This document shows positions 43,328 to 56,051 of a DNA stretch of 64,000 bases, in pieces. This stretch comes from Sophora flavescens (lineage: Eukaryota; Streptophyta; Magnoliopsida; Fabales; Fabaceae). The stretch covers positions 80,563,228 through 80,627,227 of the forward strand of contig CM061068.1 in the NCBI GenBank assembly GCA_030762895.1. The letters run 5' to 3'. The number at the start of each line of letters is the position of its first letter. Position 1 is the first letter of the stretch. Under the pieces are notes generated by a model. It did not search any database. It saw only the letters and a program-made list of their open reading frames with translations, and was not told the origin of the DNA. The position numbers and the translations under genes were made by a program.

Positions 43328-45590
43328 TCTCGTATAGGCCTACTTGACCAAATCGGCCACAACGGAGCCTTCATGCGGGAAGTTGTTCCTCATAGGTCAA
43401 AAATAGGCTCCCGGTCGAACTTCGGCTATGCGAACCCAAACTCAGCATCTCAGGGGTCAAACATCTAGAGTATGAGATATTAAATTTAGACAGTGGACTG
43501 AAAGGGGGAGAAACTCAACCCAGATACCACCAAACCTATCACCATAGAATTGAGATCCGAGATTCGTTAACCATTGGATCGGGCTGAAACCTTGTGAGAA
43601 GGTTTAGGAAGGATAGTTCTTCATTGTCACCGTTCATTTTTGTAAATAAAGCTCCGTGACCAGAGAAATAGAGCTCGAACAGTAGCTCTACTTTCCCTAG
43701 GATTCTTGAGCTTATTTTGAATCTGATTTCCCCTAAGTCCGGTCGTTGTTATCGTAAGTTTTTTCCATCAATTTTGTCTCTTGATTCAATTAGATTTGTT
43801 TATTTCAAACCACATTGTTGATTCGGAAGGTATTTGGTGTTTCCGGTGAATTGTGATACTCGTACGTGTAATCGGGACGGAAAGCGGAACGGTGAATGTG
43901 TAAGAATGGATGGTGGCAGATTTGTGGATGTTATTGGACATCGTGATGAGGTTTGTGGCAGTAGCGTGGACGCATTCAGAGCTTGTACGGGAAAGCGCGC
44001 ACGTCAACCAGGTGGGAGAAAGAAATATCCTGTCATCGGAATGGATAAGTAGCATATATTTTATAATAATGGTATAGGGCGACTTAAACCCTACTAGTGG
44101 TCGAGTAATCAACAATACCAAAATCATATTAGAAACTACCCTGTAGTACCAATGATGATTTGGGGATTGTAGGTTTATCACCATCGGGATAATTTTATAA
44201 TATTCGAGGATGTCTGATTTTATTACTGTTGAACTGCTTGTGATGCGGTGATTGTGGTAAACTGCTTTATGTGATGTTTTGTGTTATCTGAATATTTTAT
44301 TATTATTTCACCGTGTATAATCTGTTTTGTCTGATAACATGCAATATCTGTTATTTCATGCTTAGTTGGCATCTAGGCAACGATATATGTTGTTCGGGAG
44401 ATATGTATGCGGGTGAGAGAATGAATGTAATTAGAGGTGCCTAGAGTGAGTAAATGATATTTTATTAATGTTGAACCTTTGGTTGAGATTTGAAATATGA
44501 TGTGATATAAGATTATTACGGGAGGTTGAGGCACTAGGATTGATCCGGCACGAGTCAGTGAGACTCAAATAGTTTGCATAGTATTGTTCACAGTCGTGTG
44601 AGTAGAAACACAAGGTCATAGTATCCGAGTACGGATACTGGATGTTACGGGTCAGTTCCCTAACGAGAATGGGGGAAACTACCGCGACACCCTTATAGTT
44701 CCAGACTGGATGTCATGGGTCAGTTCCTTAACCGAAATGGGGGAGACTATCGTGATACCCTTATAGTTCTAGATGAGTCGTCCCGTATCCTAACGGTAAT
44801 GAGGATACTTTTGTATTTGCAGCTACTCCCTAACGAGAATGGGGAATAGTGTCATTCTTTGAATAAGTATCCTAATGGGAACGGGGGTGTGTCTCATTCA
44901 CTGGATGAACATCCTAACGGGAATCGGGGTGTGCGCTGGGTGGAACACCCTAACGGGAATAGGGGTGTGTATCGATGCAAAAGATATACGGACATGGTGA
45001 CAGGATTAGAGAAGGTAACGTTAGCATAAATGTTTAATTGCATGAGATTGAGGGTAGAGGAAGATATCATGATTTGAGGATGATTGTTAGTTATGTGTGA
45101 TGCTTGTCTTTGACCGTAATTGTATTATATGCTATGTACTCTTTTCCGCTTATGATGATAGAAATGTTTCTTATCTCCCTATTTCTGTATGTTGTGTATG
45201 TTTATCTTATTCCATGAGAAGACTCTATGGCGGAACCAGTTGCTGAGGAATTAGATGGAATTCCGTATGATTCGGATGCGGGAGGACGAGCTGTGGATTC
45301 TAGCGATCGAGTTTAGTGTTTATGGCCAGTGCGTCTTGTGAGACGTTTTATTTTTCCACTTATTATAACAGTTGGTATAAGTATGTACCTACAAGGGATC
45401 CTATTGATAGGATACCCTAGTCAGTGTTTTGTACTCTGATGGATAGACTTATGTGGTGTATTTGCGTTATGTCTTTGATGTGATAGATTATTTTTCAAGA
45501 GTTGGATGTTTTATAATTAAATTTTTAATATCTTTGTATTTTTGGGTTACGTTTAACGTGAAGAACGCGAGTAAGTTTAAATAAATAATT
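43132..45590. other. Unclassified repeat-like, LTR-flank-like sequence
   Basis: No gene was recognised. 43330-43780 has GAACCCAAACTCAGCATCTC and AAATAAAGCTCCGTGACC, resembling gypsy LTR or leader sequence. 44640-44990 has diverged repeats of CCTAACGGGAATGGGG, the first two about 73 bp apart with CACCCTTATAGTTC. 45400-45570 ends in TTTTTGGGTTACGTTTAACG, LTR-like in style. Boundaries could not be set. Confidence 0.4.
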
Positions 45591-45591
45591 A

Positions 45592-46095
45592 ATGGCACAA
45601 CGGGGTATCTTAATGGATCCGGCTAACAACTACCATTTGGACCAATTGACCATTATCCAACATATCCTTCCATTATACACTTTGGCTTTTTCCAGGTCAA
45701 CTGTTCATCCTCTCCGACGTTCTTCACCAACACACCAGAGTCGTTTCAACTGTACATCACTATTATCCACACTCTGGCGTTCTTCACAACCACACCAGAT
45801 TCATCCACCCTTGGTGCACCCATGTACGAGGCAACTCGAAAAATTAATAAATATTTTCCATGGATTTCTTGTATCCCAAAAATTCATAAAACTTCAATTT
45901 ACTAAAATAATCACACCAAATATTCATTTTCCCATTAGCACCCCCCTACATCCAGGCGAGCAACTCACAAGGGACACAGGAAACGACCTTTGCCAGGGGT
46001 TTTACGACTATTACGAATGGTTGTTGCTTCTATGGAAGCCTCATATCTCAATCGATTCAATCACTCCACTATGGGCCTCCTATGATGAACCCTAG
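45592..46095 (+). other. Open frame of unknown meaning, 167 codons
   Basis: The plus strand is open from ATG to TAG and encodes a histidine/proline/serine-rich peptide with no recognised domain. It contains two similar TLWRSSQPHQ / PLRRSSPTHQ stretches, coming from a short DNA duplication (CACACCAGA). It lies between repeat-derived blocks and has no visible promoter. It may be chance. Confidence 0.2.
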
Positions 46096-46483
46096 AAGAT
46101 GATTTTGTGCTTATGCAAAAATAGACAAAAAATGCTATTATACAAAAAAAAATATGTTATCGCACGGACTAATAATACAAGTAGGGACCGATTAGCAAAT
46201 AGTGAGAATTTCCACACAACCGGTTGTAGTGAGCATATCAGGGTCGTCCATTTTTTAGTTGTGGGATCCAACGGTCAAAAGGTATTTCTCATACCTCTCT
46301 CATATCTCTCTCACCATAAGAGATATGAGGTACTAGCTCATGGTAGCCATCACCATTTTTTTATCAGACATAAACAAAAAAGTAAACAACAAAACTAAGG
46401 TCTCAGTCTAGCCACCCCATTGCATCAGCCAACAAGGAAACAATGTGACCACATGATATAATTACTTTATTTTGATATGATAA
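46096..46483. other. Spacer before the Ogre-like LTR
   Basis: AT-rich sequence without recognised features. GATAA at 46479-46483 would be the left target duplication of the Ogre-like element, but the partner is off the window. Confidence 0.5.
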
Positions 46484-47018
46484 TGTTGCGACCAGCCCGT
46501 CCGGGAGTCGCGAAAAGGGATGAAAAGTCAGAGGAGTCGCCACTAAGATTTTTATTGGGAAAATCTTAGAAAAGCCCAATTATTTAAAGGTAAACTGGTC
46601 TTTTTAAAAAGAGAGATATGAGTCCGGGAGTCGGTTACGAGTAGGGAAGGTGTTAGCACCCCACATCGCCCGTTTAAAAACGGTACCTCAAGTTAATTGT
46701 GCAAAAAACATTTTAACAACCTTTTAAATATTTATTTTACCCCAAAAATTATTTACAAGAAAGAATTATTTTAACTTTTAATATTTTAATTTTTATATTT
46801 TTAACTTTATGGTTTATAAAAACTAAATGAAGTTGAACATGGCACATGAGTCCACAGGGCAATCTTAAATCTAAGGGATTAAACATGACACTGTGTCCAT
46901 AGAGCATCCCTGGAAAGAGAAAAGTTTAATTATTTTGATTAATTATTTTAACATAAAAAGAGACACAAAAAAAAAGGAAAATTTAGTTTTGGCCCGACAA
47001 GATGATTTATCTTGCTCC

Positions 47019-48342
47019 TGATAGTGTGATTTTACATGATATTTTCTATATACTTTTGCATGCATTTTGCATATAGATTAGGCATTCTTTATTTGGTTTT
47101 TATTAGATTTTCCCTTGGAACGGGTGAAGCGGTGCCTTGGTGTTGTTTTGCAGAAATTCAATGTAAAAATGATCAAAATCAGCCATGGTGGAGCTTGGAT
47201 GAAATAGAGCTTGAAAAGTGAAGAATATGAGCCAAACAGAGCCCATCACGGCCTGGCCGTGATGACCATCACTACTGGTGATCAAGCGGAGCGAGAAGGC
47301 AAAAGTCGAGATCATCACGGCCTGCCCGTAATAGACATCACGGCCGTGACCAACCAGAACATTAGGGTTTCGCGTCGCGAGACTTCATTTTGTGCAAACA
47401 CGCCTTGGACAGAACGTGTCACGGCCAGCCCGTGATGGCCATCACGGCCGTGACGCGCAACAGACCTATAAATAAGAACGCAGCAGACAGAACAAAGGCA
47501 GTTTTTGGGGTCCAGAAGAAGGCATTTGGAGGCTGCAGCTGGGCTAGGGTTTCAACCCTAGAAGGGAGCCAAGAGGGGTTGCTTTGAAGAAGAAGGAAAG
47601 CTCCCATGGGGCCTCTTCTCTCCTCTTCTCCTATTTCTCTGGTTTGGTTTTCTTTGTTTTATGAGTAGTTAAATCCCTATGTTGGGATTAGATGTAATCA
47701 AACTTATGTTTATGTATTTATCTTGACGGATTATTCTATGTTCATGTCTTCATATTAGTGGTTATTTTTCTGACTTAATGCTTGTTGTGGCTAGCACCCC
47801 CATGACTTGAATTGTGTTTTGGTATGCAATGGGAACGTTCGTATCATAACCGGAACTGAACTTAATCACCTAGTAAGCCTTGTATCCAGGAATGGAACTA
47901 GGTTTGCTAGTAATCGCGTGATCCCTAATCTTAATGCAAATTCATTAATCTAGGCCACCTAAGGAATTAGGGTCTATTAGTGGATTTAGGCTCTTGCCAT
48001 CCAAGGAATTGGGGTTTGAGTAATTTAGTGGATTGATTTTAATATCTGAAGAATGAATGGGAGGTATCTAGTCCTGATAGTGCATGAGTTAGAGGTTTGG
48101 TGAAGTCTAGTCCCAACATATCCTTTCTGCACTCCAAGTGTTTGTCAAAAGTCCCCAAAAAGACAAAAAGATTTTATTTCTTTTCTTTTGTTTGTTTTAC
48201 TTTCTCTTGATTAATAGTTTAGTCTAGATAGTTGCTGAGTTTGCGAATTGGTACTTGACATCCAATCCCCGTGGATACGATAAACCGGTCTTACCACCGT
48301 ATTACTTGCACGACTGGGTATACTTGCCCAGATTCGTCAACA
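47019..48342 (+). repeat. 5' LTR of the nested element
   Basis: It begins TGATAGTGTGATTTTACAT and ends GATTCGTCAACA. Between 47240 and 47460 it has several TCACGGCC/GGCCGTGA palindromes. CTATAAATAAG at 47466-47476 is a good TATA box. The copy of the palindrome region differs here from the 3' LTR (ACTACTGGTG against ACGGCCGTG). Confidence 0.92.
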
Positions 48343-48348
48343 AGTTTT

Positions 48349-48368
48349 TGGCGCCGTTGCCGGGGATT
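48349..48368 (+). other. Primer binding site, tRNA-Asp type
   Basis: TGGCGCCGTTGCCGGGGATT lies six bases after the LTR end. It is the textbook tRNA-Asp primer site of Athila/Tat gypsy elements. Confidence 0.88.
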
Positions 48369-48485
48369 GGTTTTGCCAATATCATTAGTAACAAAGGAGG
48401 CAACTAATTTAGACATTTTTATTATTTTTATTTTCTGTATATATTTGATCTTTTTGTTTTGAGTTGTGTTTGTACAAGGTGGATG

Positions 48486-48815
48486 CAACAAATGGAGACT
48501 TATTACTTTCCCACCTTGGATGGAGTTACAAAATACCACTTTGGGCCTAATGTAGTCTTGGGAGACTACGGGCTCTGGGGACGTCACTGCCCTCATGCAC
48601 AAGCTTATAGTGTGATAATGAAGCATGAGGAGGAATGGGAATGGAAGGAGCAAACACTGTTGAAAGCTGCTCTAGAACAATATTCCCAAGAGCTATCCAC
48701 CTCTGAGGCCAAGGTAAGAGCCAACTGTGACAGTATCGAAACTGTGCAGCAGAACTTCAAAACACAAGTTGAGGAGATTTGCAAACAGTTAGTGCAAAAG
48801 TCACCTGAAGCCTAA
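48486..48815 (+). other. Open frame in the nested element, ~110 codons
   Basis: Starting from METYYFPTLDG, the frame encodes an acidic, alpha-helical-looking peptide with a coiled-coil-like second half (EEWEWKEQTLLKAALEQ, ending VEEICKQLVQKSPEA). It has no known domain. It sits just after the primer site, where gag would start. It may be a gag relic or a peptide specific to this non-autonomous family. Confidence 0.35.
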
Positions 48816-50812
48816 TTTGAGGAAAATCTGATTTGGGGGATAGTTCAATATGAAGACGAAGTGGTAGGGGATTCCACCATGCTTGCTGAGCAGTTTGATT
48901 TTTCTGCATTGGACAAATATGTCGGCTTGCATGCATGTGTGGACATTGGTAAACTAGTCCCTTCCCCTTGTTTTTCAAACTTCCTGGTGAAAATGCTATT
49001 TGACCCGCTAGGAAGTAAGTGCATTATTTTAGTTGAAAAGGTCAATGGTGTTTCCACCCAATGGCTGGGTGGAATTGAGAATAAAGTGATTTTACTGCTA
49101 CAATCACCACTTCAATTTCCATTTGATCCGGGAGGAGGATCCAGGTAGATGCTTTTTAATAAGTCAAGCTAGTGACATTAAAGAAGCGCTCATTGGGAGG
49201 CAACCCAATTTTTCTTTTCCTTTTCCTTTTTCCTTTTTGTTTAGTTAGATTTGATTTTAGATTTTAAACTCTTGAATAATTTGAGAAGATCAAGAGTTTT
49301 CTTTTACTAATAAAATTGCCAAGTGATTCCAGGGTAAGAAGGAAGGAGGGAAGAGCAAGAAGACAAGAAAGAGCAACCCAACTTTCAAGCAGTTTCTGAC
49401 TGAAATGAAAGCCAACACCCGTTACCGCCTCGGTAAGCCGTTCCAATTTTTATTTTATTTTATTTTATTTTTCTTTTCCTTTCTCCATCTTGATTGTTTA
49501 CATTGGGGACAATGTAAATTCTTAAGCTTGGGGTAGGGGTATTTTGCATTTGCATATTTCATGTTGCATTCATATAGCTTTGCATGTCACATGATTAGAT
49601 TGCCCTTGCTAAGATTTTGCATCCAATTGTGAGAACTAAGTGCCAAATAATTTGTGATAGTGAATTGTGGAACCCAATTTTTTTTCATTCTTGTGATATG
49701 GCTTCAAATGAAAATGCTTGAGATAATCTTGGATAGTTGATAATTAGCATATGGTTCTGAGGATTTGTGTTTTTCATTGAGTTCTGAACTAAACTGTGAG
49801 ATTTTGAGCCAAAGGGGTACTCATAAAATTTTACCCCATTCTTTGTGTTAGAGTGTTATTCCTCTTGGTTTGTTATTCTCTAGAACTTGACTTGAAACCA
49901 TTTTGAAGCTTAAAAAATTTTTGGAAACATTTTTGAAAATGATTGAGGCAATAGGTATTTTTTCTGGCCTTCTGAGCTTTGAATGACTAGATGCTACCCC
50001 TTAGTTGCCCAATTTTGAGCCTGAATGAATAAAATGCTTTTCTTGGTACCCTGAAATGTTTTGATAAATATGTTTGATAGGGACCTTCTAAAGTATTACA
50101 AAAGGGTAAAAAGGTAGTTGAAAGTTTGGGAAAAGAATCAAAAAAAAAAAAAAATTCTCTTGAGTTAAAAAATCTCCCCTTCTCCAAATAAAAGAAAAAG
50201 AAAAGAAAAAAAGAAAAAAAAATAGAGAAGGGGATGACAAAAAGAAGTGAAAAATAAAAAGAAAAAGAAAGAAAAGAAAGGTGGAAAAATAAATTGAAAA
50301 CCCAAGAAGGTATTTTAGAAGGTCATGTGTTGAAATGTTGATATGTTGTGTAGCCTTTTGAAATGTCCTTTTCTTGTTATCCCCACCTAACGATTAATCC
50401 CATGGCCACGTTACAACCAAATAAAAGACCTCTTGATTCTAAATTGTTTTCATTAATAAAGTAGAGATTTGGTTGATAGTCAAGCCTATGGTAGGATTCA
50501 TTCCTTGAGGAAAATTGAGTGAAATGCCTTATTCTCCTAAACACTTGAGTGAGGTGAGAAAAGAGAGCCAAGCAAATGAACAAGCTTGGGGTGAGCTTCA
50601 AAAGAGAAAGAGTGCCCAAATCAGTGAGAACATGATTCTAAGGAACCTAAGCCTCTAATTGGACTTGAATTGATTGTCTCTTACTGAATTGTTTGAATTG
50701 CCTATTACTTGGATTATTTGCTCGGGTTCTTAGTTCACTATCAATGTTTTGTTTATTCTTCTGGCCTTAGTGATTGCTTGAGGACAAGCAATTGAATAAG
50801 CTTGGGGTGATT
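48816..50812 (+). other. Non-coding interior of the nested element
   Basis: No polymerase or integrase sequence is present. ACATTGGGGACAATGTAAAT at 49500-49519 and AAGCTTGGGGTAGGGG, then TGAGGACAAGCAATTGAATA and AAGCTTGGGGTGA just before the LTR, are phrases typical of Tat/Athila 3' regions. 50137-50290 is a poly-A/AG-rich tract. Confidence 0.8.
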
Positions 50813-52136
50813 TGATAGTGTGATTTTACATGATATTTTCTATATACTTTTGCATGCATTTTGCATATAGATTAGGCATTCTTTATTTGGTTTTTATTAG
50901 ATTTTCCCTTGGAACGGGTGAAGCGGTGTCTTGGTGTTGTTTTGCAGGAATTCAATGTAAAAATGATCAAAATCAGCCATGGTGGAGCTTGGATGAAATA
51001 GAGCTTGAAAAGTGAAGAATATGAGCCAAACAGAGCCCATCACGGCCTGGCCGTGATGACCATCACGGCCGTGATCAAGCAGAGCAGAAGGCAAAAGTCA
51101 GAGACTGTCACGGCCTGCCCGTAATAGACATCACGGCCGTGACCAACCAGAAAATTAGGGTTTCGCGTCGCGAGACTTCATTTTGTGCAAACACGCCTTG
51201 GACAGAACGCGTCACGGCCAGCCCGTGATGGCCATCACGGCCGTGACGCGCAACAGACCTATAAATAAGAACGCAGCAGACAGAACAAAGGGAGTTTTTG
51301 GGGTCCAGAAGAAGGCATTTGGAGGCTGCAGCTGGGCTAGGGTTTCAACCCTAGAAGGGAGCCAAGAGGGGTTGCTTTGAAGAAGAAGGAAAGCTCCCAT
51401 GGGGCCTCTTCTCTCCTCTTCTCCTATTTCTCTGGTTTGGTTTTCTTTGTTTTATGAGTAGTTAAATCCCTATGTTGGGATTAGATGTAATCAAACTTAT
51501 GTTTATGTATTTATCTTGACGGATTATTCTATGTTCATGTCTTCATATTAGTGGTTATTTTTCTGTGCTTAATGCTTGTTGTGGCTAGCACCCCCATGAC
51601 TTGAATTGTGTTTTGGTATGCAATGGGAACGTTCGTATCATAACCGGAACTGAACTTAATCACCTAGTAAGCCTTGTATCTAGGAATGGAACTAGGTTTG
51701 CTAGTAATCGCGTGATCCCTAATCTTAATGCAAATTCATTAATCTAGGCCACCTAAGGAATTAGGGTCTATTAGTGGATTTAGGCTCTTGCCATCCGAGG
51801 AATCGGGGTTTGAGTAATTTAGTGGATTGATTTTAATATCTGAAGCATGAATGGGAGGTATCTAGTCCTGATAGTGCATGAGTTAGAGGTTTGGTGAAGT
51901 CTAGTCCCAACATATCCTTTCTGCACTCCAAGTGTTTGTCAAAAGTCCCCAAAAAGACAAAAAGATTTTATTTCTTTTCTTTTGTTTGTTTTACTTTCTC
52001 TTGATTAATAGTTTAGTCTAGATAGTTGCTGAGTTTGCGAATTGGTACTTGACATCCAATCCCCGTGGATACGATAAACCGGTCTTACCACCGTATTACT
52101 TGCACGACTGGGTATACTTGCCCAGATTCGTCAACA
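50813..52136 (+). repeat. 3' LTR of the nested element
   Basis: This 1324-bp LTR is the same length as the 5' LTR. It carries the undisturbed palindrome ATCACGGCCGTGAT at about 51061. It ends TCAACA, followed by the GCTCC target duplication. Confidence 0.93.
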
Positions 52137-53936
52137 GCTCCTAAGTATTCCCGGGTGCGATGGGAAACTCAAAGCCACGTAGTTCTTTCGGAAAAATGTT
52201 TGATTGGTTGGTTGATGTTAATTTTTGATAAAGATTTGATTTTGTTTCGATTTTATTTTTTTTAAAAAAAGATTTTATTTCAGAATAAATTCACTTTTGC
52301 ATAGAGTCCAAGATAGCAGTGCTATACGATAAACCCTTACAATTCATACAACACTTGAGGATGAAAAATCATACATCAACGTTGTAGATTGTTGCGTGAA
52401 TTAAAAAGAGATTTTTATTTGAAACAAGGGATTGGAATATTTTATTAACCATTTCTTGGTTCACGTTATTTTTTTTTTAAAAAAAAAAGATGAGCTAGAA
52501 CCCCTCCTTTTTCATATGATTGGGCCCAAAGCAAGTTTTTGTTGTCAAATATCTTTATTAATAAAAAGGGGAATGAAAGTTAGCAGCTGGCCCAAAACCC
52601 AAATAGGTTAACAATTCAAAATAAAAAAAAAAGAAGTGAAAATGAGGTTAAAAGAAAGCAAGCCATCAGAAGTTGCTTCTACATTACCAATGAAGGACCA
52701 AGGAGCTGCAGACAGAGGGGAAGATGGCGACGGGGGAGGAGGCTTCGCGCGGCGGCAGGACTGGGCGTTGGCGTGGAGGTGGGAACGGTGGAGGACGCAG
52801 GTCTGCGTGTGGCTCGCGGTGGCAGATCCGGTTCTTTGTGCGGCGGATCTGGTGAAGCCGTGGTGGTTCGTACGAGCAGGGAGCGGATCTGCAACTCCCG
52901 TTACAGGGGAGGCACCGATCTGGGGAAGAAGGAGACTGTGGCGGCTGTGGCTTGGGGTTGCGATGGAGCTCGTGGTGGCCGCGCGAAGGAGCGGCGGAGT
53001 TGCGTTCGCCCGACTGAGGCCGCGACAGCTCGCGGAGCGATGCGGGTCGTGTGTGGTGGCCCTCGCTTCGTCGTGCGGTGGCCGGCGGTCACGGTGTGGA
53101 GGGTGGTGGCGTGGCTGGTGGTCTGAGTTCTAGGGAGATGAAAGAGGAAGGGTTGAAGTGAAGAGGAAGAAGGAGATGTGAAGTGGTTCTGGTTTGGGTT
53201 TTTTATTTGTGTGTTGTTGGAGATTGATGGATTCTTGGTTGATGAAGGTAAGATGAGTGGAAAAGATGTGAGGAAGTGTGGTGTCTGAGTTTTTTTTTTT
53301 GTTTTTTCCTGTTCTTACTCTCTTTCTCTCAATATTTTGGTTGCCAATTTTTGTTCCCCTTTTTGAAAGCAGAAACAGAGAAAATCGAGAAGAAGAGAAT
53401 TTTTTTTTCCTCCTCCCCTACTTCTTCTACTGTGCGTCTTATGTTGGCATCAAAGGGGAGAGGATGACAAACCTCTGTTGGCCAGCTGTGGAGGAAAAGG
53501 ACCACTGATGGGGTGTTGTGGAGTGTTGCAGAGATTGAACCATGCTCAGGTCCCTTTCAATTCCCATTTCTATGTCTCTTTTCTCTGATCTAGGCATAAA
53601 CTACTTCCCAAGCTCTGAAAATTAACTAAAAACGGAGATTGATTACTTGAGCTTTGGGGGGAGATTTTGACAGTTGCACTGGCCCCTGAGCAGCCCCCAT
53701 CTGAGTGTTGCTTCATTCAAGAAGGCTTGGGAGCATGCTGGTTAGAAAATAAAACTGATGGGGAAAGACCATAGTGGAGATTGTGTTTGTTGGGAAGGAA
53801 ATATGGAAAAAGATATCTGACAAATTCTATCTATTTATTTTATTATTATTATTACTATTCTTTAATCAGAAACCAGATGTATTGATTTGTTTAAGTTAGC
53901 TTGTTAAAAAGAACCGGACAAAATTAGGTGTTCACA

Positions 53937-53948
53937 GCTGCCCCTCTT
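53937..53948 (-). other. Polypurine tract of the Ogre-like element
   Basis: The minus strand reads AAAGAGGGGCAGC immediately before the LTR start. This is the usual plus-strand priming site. Confidence 0.65.
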
Positions 53949-54129
53949 TACTTGTTTCTTAGTAGATACTAGGTGTAACCGTAGTTAACCGATTATCGTT
54001 ATAAGAAACAAGTAAAGACAAGAACTCCAATTTTTGTCCGGGGTACACTGACAAGCAAAGGACCTGCATCTACAAATCGATTTCCTGTAAAGAACCCGCG
54101 GGTTAGATTGCCCACTGAGATTTGCACAT

Positions 54130-55101
54130 AAAAGCTTGCGGGGTGGATTACCCGTCATAAGCCCGAACAAAAGATAAAGAGCTTACGGGGTGGATTGCCC
54201 TTCAGAAGCTCGAACAGAGAGATAAATGAGCTTACGGGGTGGATTGCCCGTCAGACTCGAACAGAAAAATAAATGAGCTCACGGGGTGGATTGCCCGTCA
54301 GAAGCTTAAACGGATAGATAAAAGAGCTTACAGGGTGGATTGCCCGTCAGAAGCTTAAACAGAAAGATAAAAGAGCTTACAGGGTGGATTGCCCTTCAGA
54401 AGCTCGAACAGAGAGATAAATGAGCTTACGGGGTGGATTGCCCGTCAGACTCGAACATAAAGATAAAAGAGCTTACGGGTTGGATTACCCGTCAGACCCG
54501 AAGAGAAAAGATAAATGAGCTCACAGGGTGGATTGCCCGTCAGAAACTCAAACGGATAGATAAAAGAGCTTACGGGGTGGATTGCCCGTCGGACTCGAAT
54601 AGAAAGATAAATGAGCTCACGGGGTGGATTACCCGTCTGAAGCTCGAACTGAAAGATAAATGAGCCTACGTGGTGGATTGCCCGTCTGAAGCTCGTATTG
54701 AAAGATAAAAGAGCTTACGGGGTGGATTACCCGTCAGAAGCTCGAACTGGAAGATAAAAGAGCCTACGGGGTGGATTGCCCGTCAGAAACTCGAGCATGA
54801 AGATAAATGAGCTCACGGGGTGGATTGCCCGTCTGAAGCTCGAACTGAAAGATAAAAGAGCTTACGGGGTGGATCGTCCTTCTGAAGCTCGAACTGAAAG
54901 ATAAATGAGCCTACGGGGTGGATTGCCCGTCAGAAACTCGAACTGAAAGATAAAAGAGCTTACGGGGTGGATCGTCCGTCTGAAGCTCAAACTGAAAGAT
55001 AAATGAGCCTACGGGGTGGATTGCCCGTCAGAAACTCGAACGGATAGATAAAAGAGCTTACGGGGTGGATTTCCCGTGAGAAACTCGAACTGAAAGATAA
55101 A
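54130..55101 (-). repeat. Tandem array, 49-bp unit, about 20 copies
   Basis: The unit (plus strand) is GAGCTTACGGGGTGGATTGC followed by CCGTCAGAAGCTCGAACTG and AAAGATAAAT, 49 bp; some copies lose three bases in the GAAGCTCGA part. About 20 copies lie between integrase and LTR of the Ogre-like element. A degenerate copy precedes it near 54090. Confidence 0.92.
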
Positions 55102-56051
55102 TGCTTGTGTGGCCATATAGACAAATGCAATATATGAATGTCGATTTTGCTCACTGATGAAATGACAATGCAAAAATTCAAATAACTAGTTTTCAATTTA
55201 CAGAAAAAAAGATGATGACGAGAACCCTTATTAATTTTGGGCATGATACAAAAGATTGATGATAAATTATTTCTTCTTTGCTGTTTCTTTTTCATTATCG
55301 GATCCTTGACCCCTTAAAAGCGTCGATCACAGTCAGTCTTGAGGATGAACTAAAAGAAGGCCCATCTCATCGAGGAAAGATATCTTGCATTCTTGTTTTC
55401 TGATGGTAGACGTCTTTGATGATAATTATCCCAGTGGTTGATCTTTAATATTCCTTCCTCTCTTTAGTGCCCTTTATAGGGGAAGCATCGTGCCCCCCAT
55501 GACCTTTCGAGGCTTTCTAAGGAATTCTAACTGCTTAAAGAAAACCGATACTTGTTTCACATTTCAGTATATACTTATCAGGATGAATGCACACAGACAA
55601 AAGTTAAGAGAAAGGGACCAAGGTAGCGAAATAAAATAAGGGAAGTCAATGTCATTATATTTGGATTGAAAAAGGTGTACAAAGCATAAATTGCAGGACA
55701 TTGAGGAGTATAATCGCATCTCCTCAGGTGATGTCTCTATCAATGACTAATGTTAGTATCCCTCATACAATCTTTACTGCTCATTAATTGGCTTCAGAGA
55801 TGTTGTTTGCCCCAGTTTCATACATCCAACCTACTGACTGCCCCAGTTCATCGGCTTGACGACACTTCCATTAATATATTTTTATTTTTTTGAACCCTAA
55901 CTTTTGCCTAGACCGCCTTTTCAGGTTTTTAGCCCAGCGGGTTGCTCTAACTATTGCCTAGACTGTCTTTTCAGATTTTTAGTCTAGCGAGCTTTTCTAT
56001 TTCATTTTGACTTTTTTTCTTTTCTTTTCTTCTTCCTCTTGGGAAGTGTGT
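55102..56051 (-). other. 3' untranslated region of the Ogre-like element
   Basis: This non-coding stretch lies between the end of pol and the tandem array. It includes a small duplicated phrase, TTGCCTAGAC(C/T)G(C/T)CTTTTCAG, at about 55910 and 55950. Nothing else was recognised. Confidence 0.7.

Larger units (their letters stand above)
47019..52136 (+). mobile_element. Nested non-autonomous LTR element (LARD-like), 5118 bp
   Basis: Two 1324-bp LTRs (47019-48342 and 50813-52136) flank a 2.5-kb interior with no gag-pol. The 5-bp target duplication GCTCC is perfect (47014-47018 and 52137-52141). The LTRs differ by roughly two dozen changes including small indels, clustered in the first 450 bp. 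A tRNA-Asp primer site and a purine-rich 3' end are present, so it could be mobilised by a Tat/Athila-type relative. Confidence 0.93.
46484..53936 (-). repeat. 3' LTR of the Ogre-like element, split by nested element
   Basis: The plus strand runs from TGTTGCGACC (46484) to GTGTTCACA (53936). Removing the nested element and one target copy leaves about 2330 bp. 46495-46680 has the GGAGTCGCCACTAAG and GGGAGTCGGTTACGAG phrases common in Tat/Ogre LTRs. 52680-53130 is GC-rich and gives spurious open frames on both strands. On minus, GAGGGGCAGC directly before the LTR is the polypurine tract. Confidence 0.8.

Noticed and set aside
45592..46095. 167-codon frame as a confident gene
   Set aside because: No recognised domain, located among repeats; kept only as a low-confidence feature.
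52636..53133. GC-rich 165-codon frame
   Set aside because: It overlaps equally open frames on both strands inside the Ogre-like LTR, has no domain, and is best explained by GC-rich composition.
54130..55101. Regularly spaced repeats considered as CRISPR
   Set aside because: Units are contiguous without unique spacers, in a plant retrotransposon.
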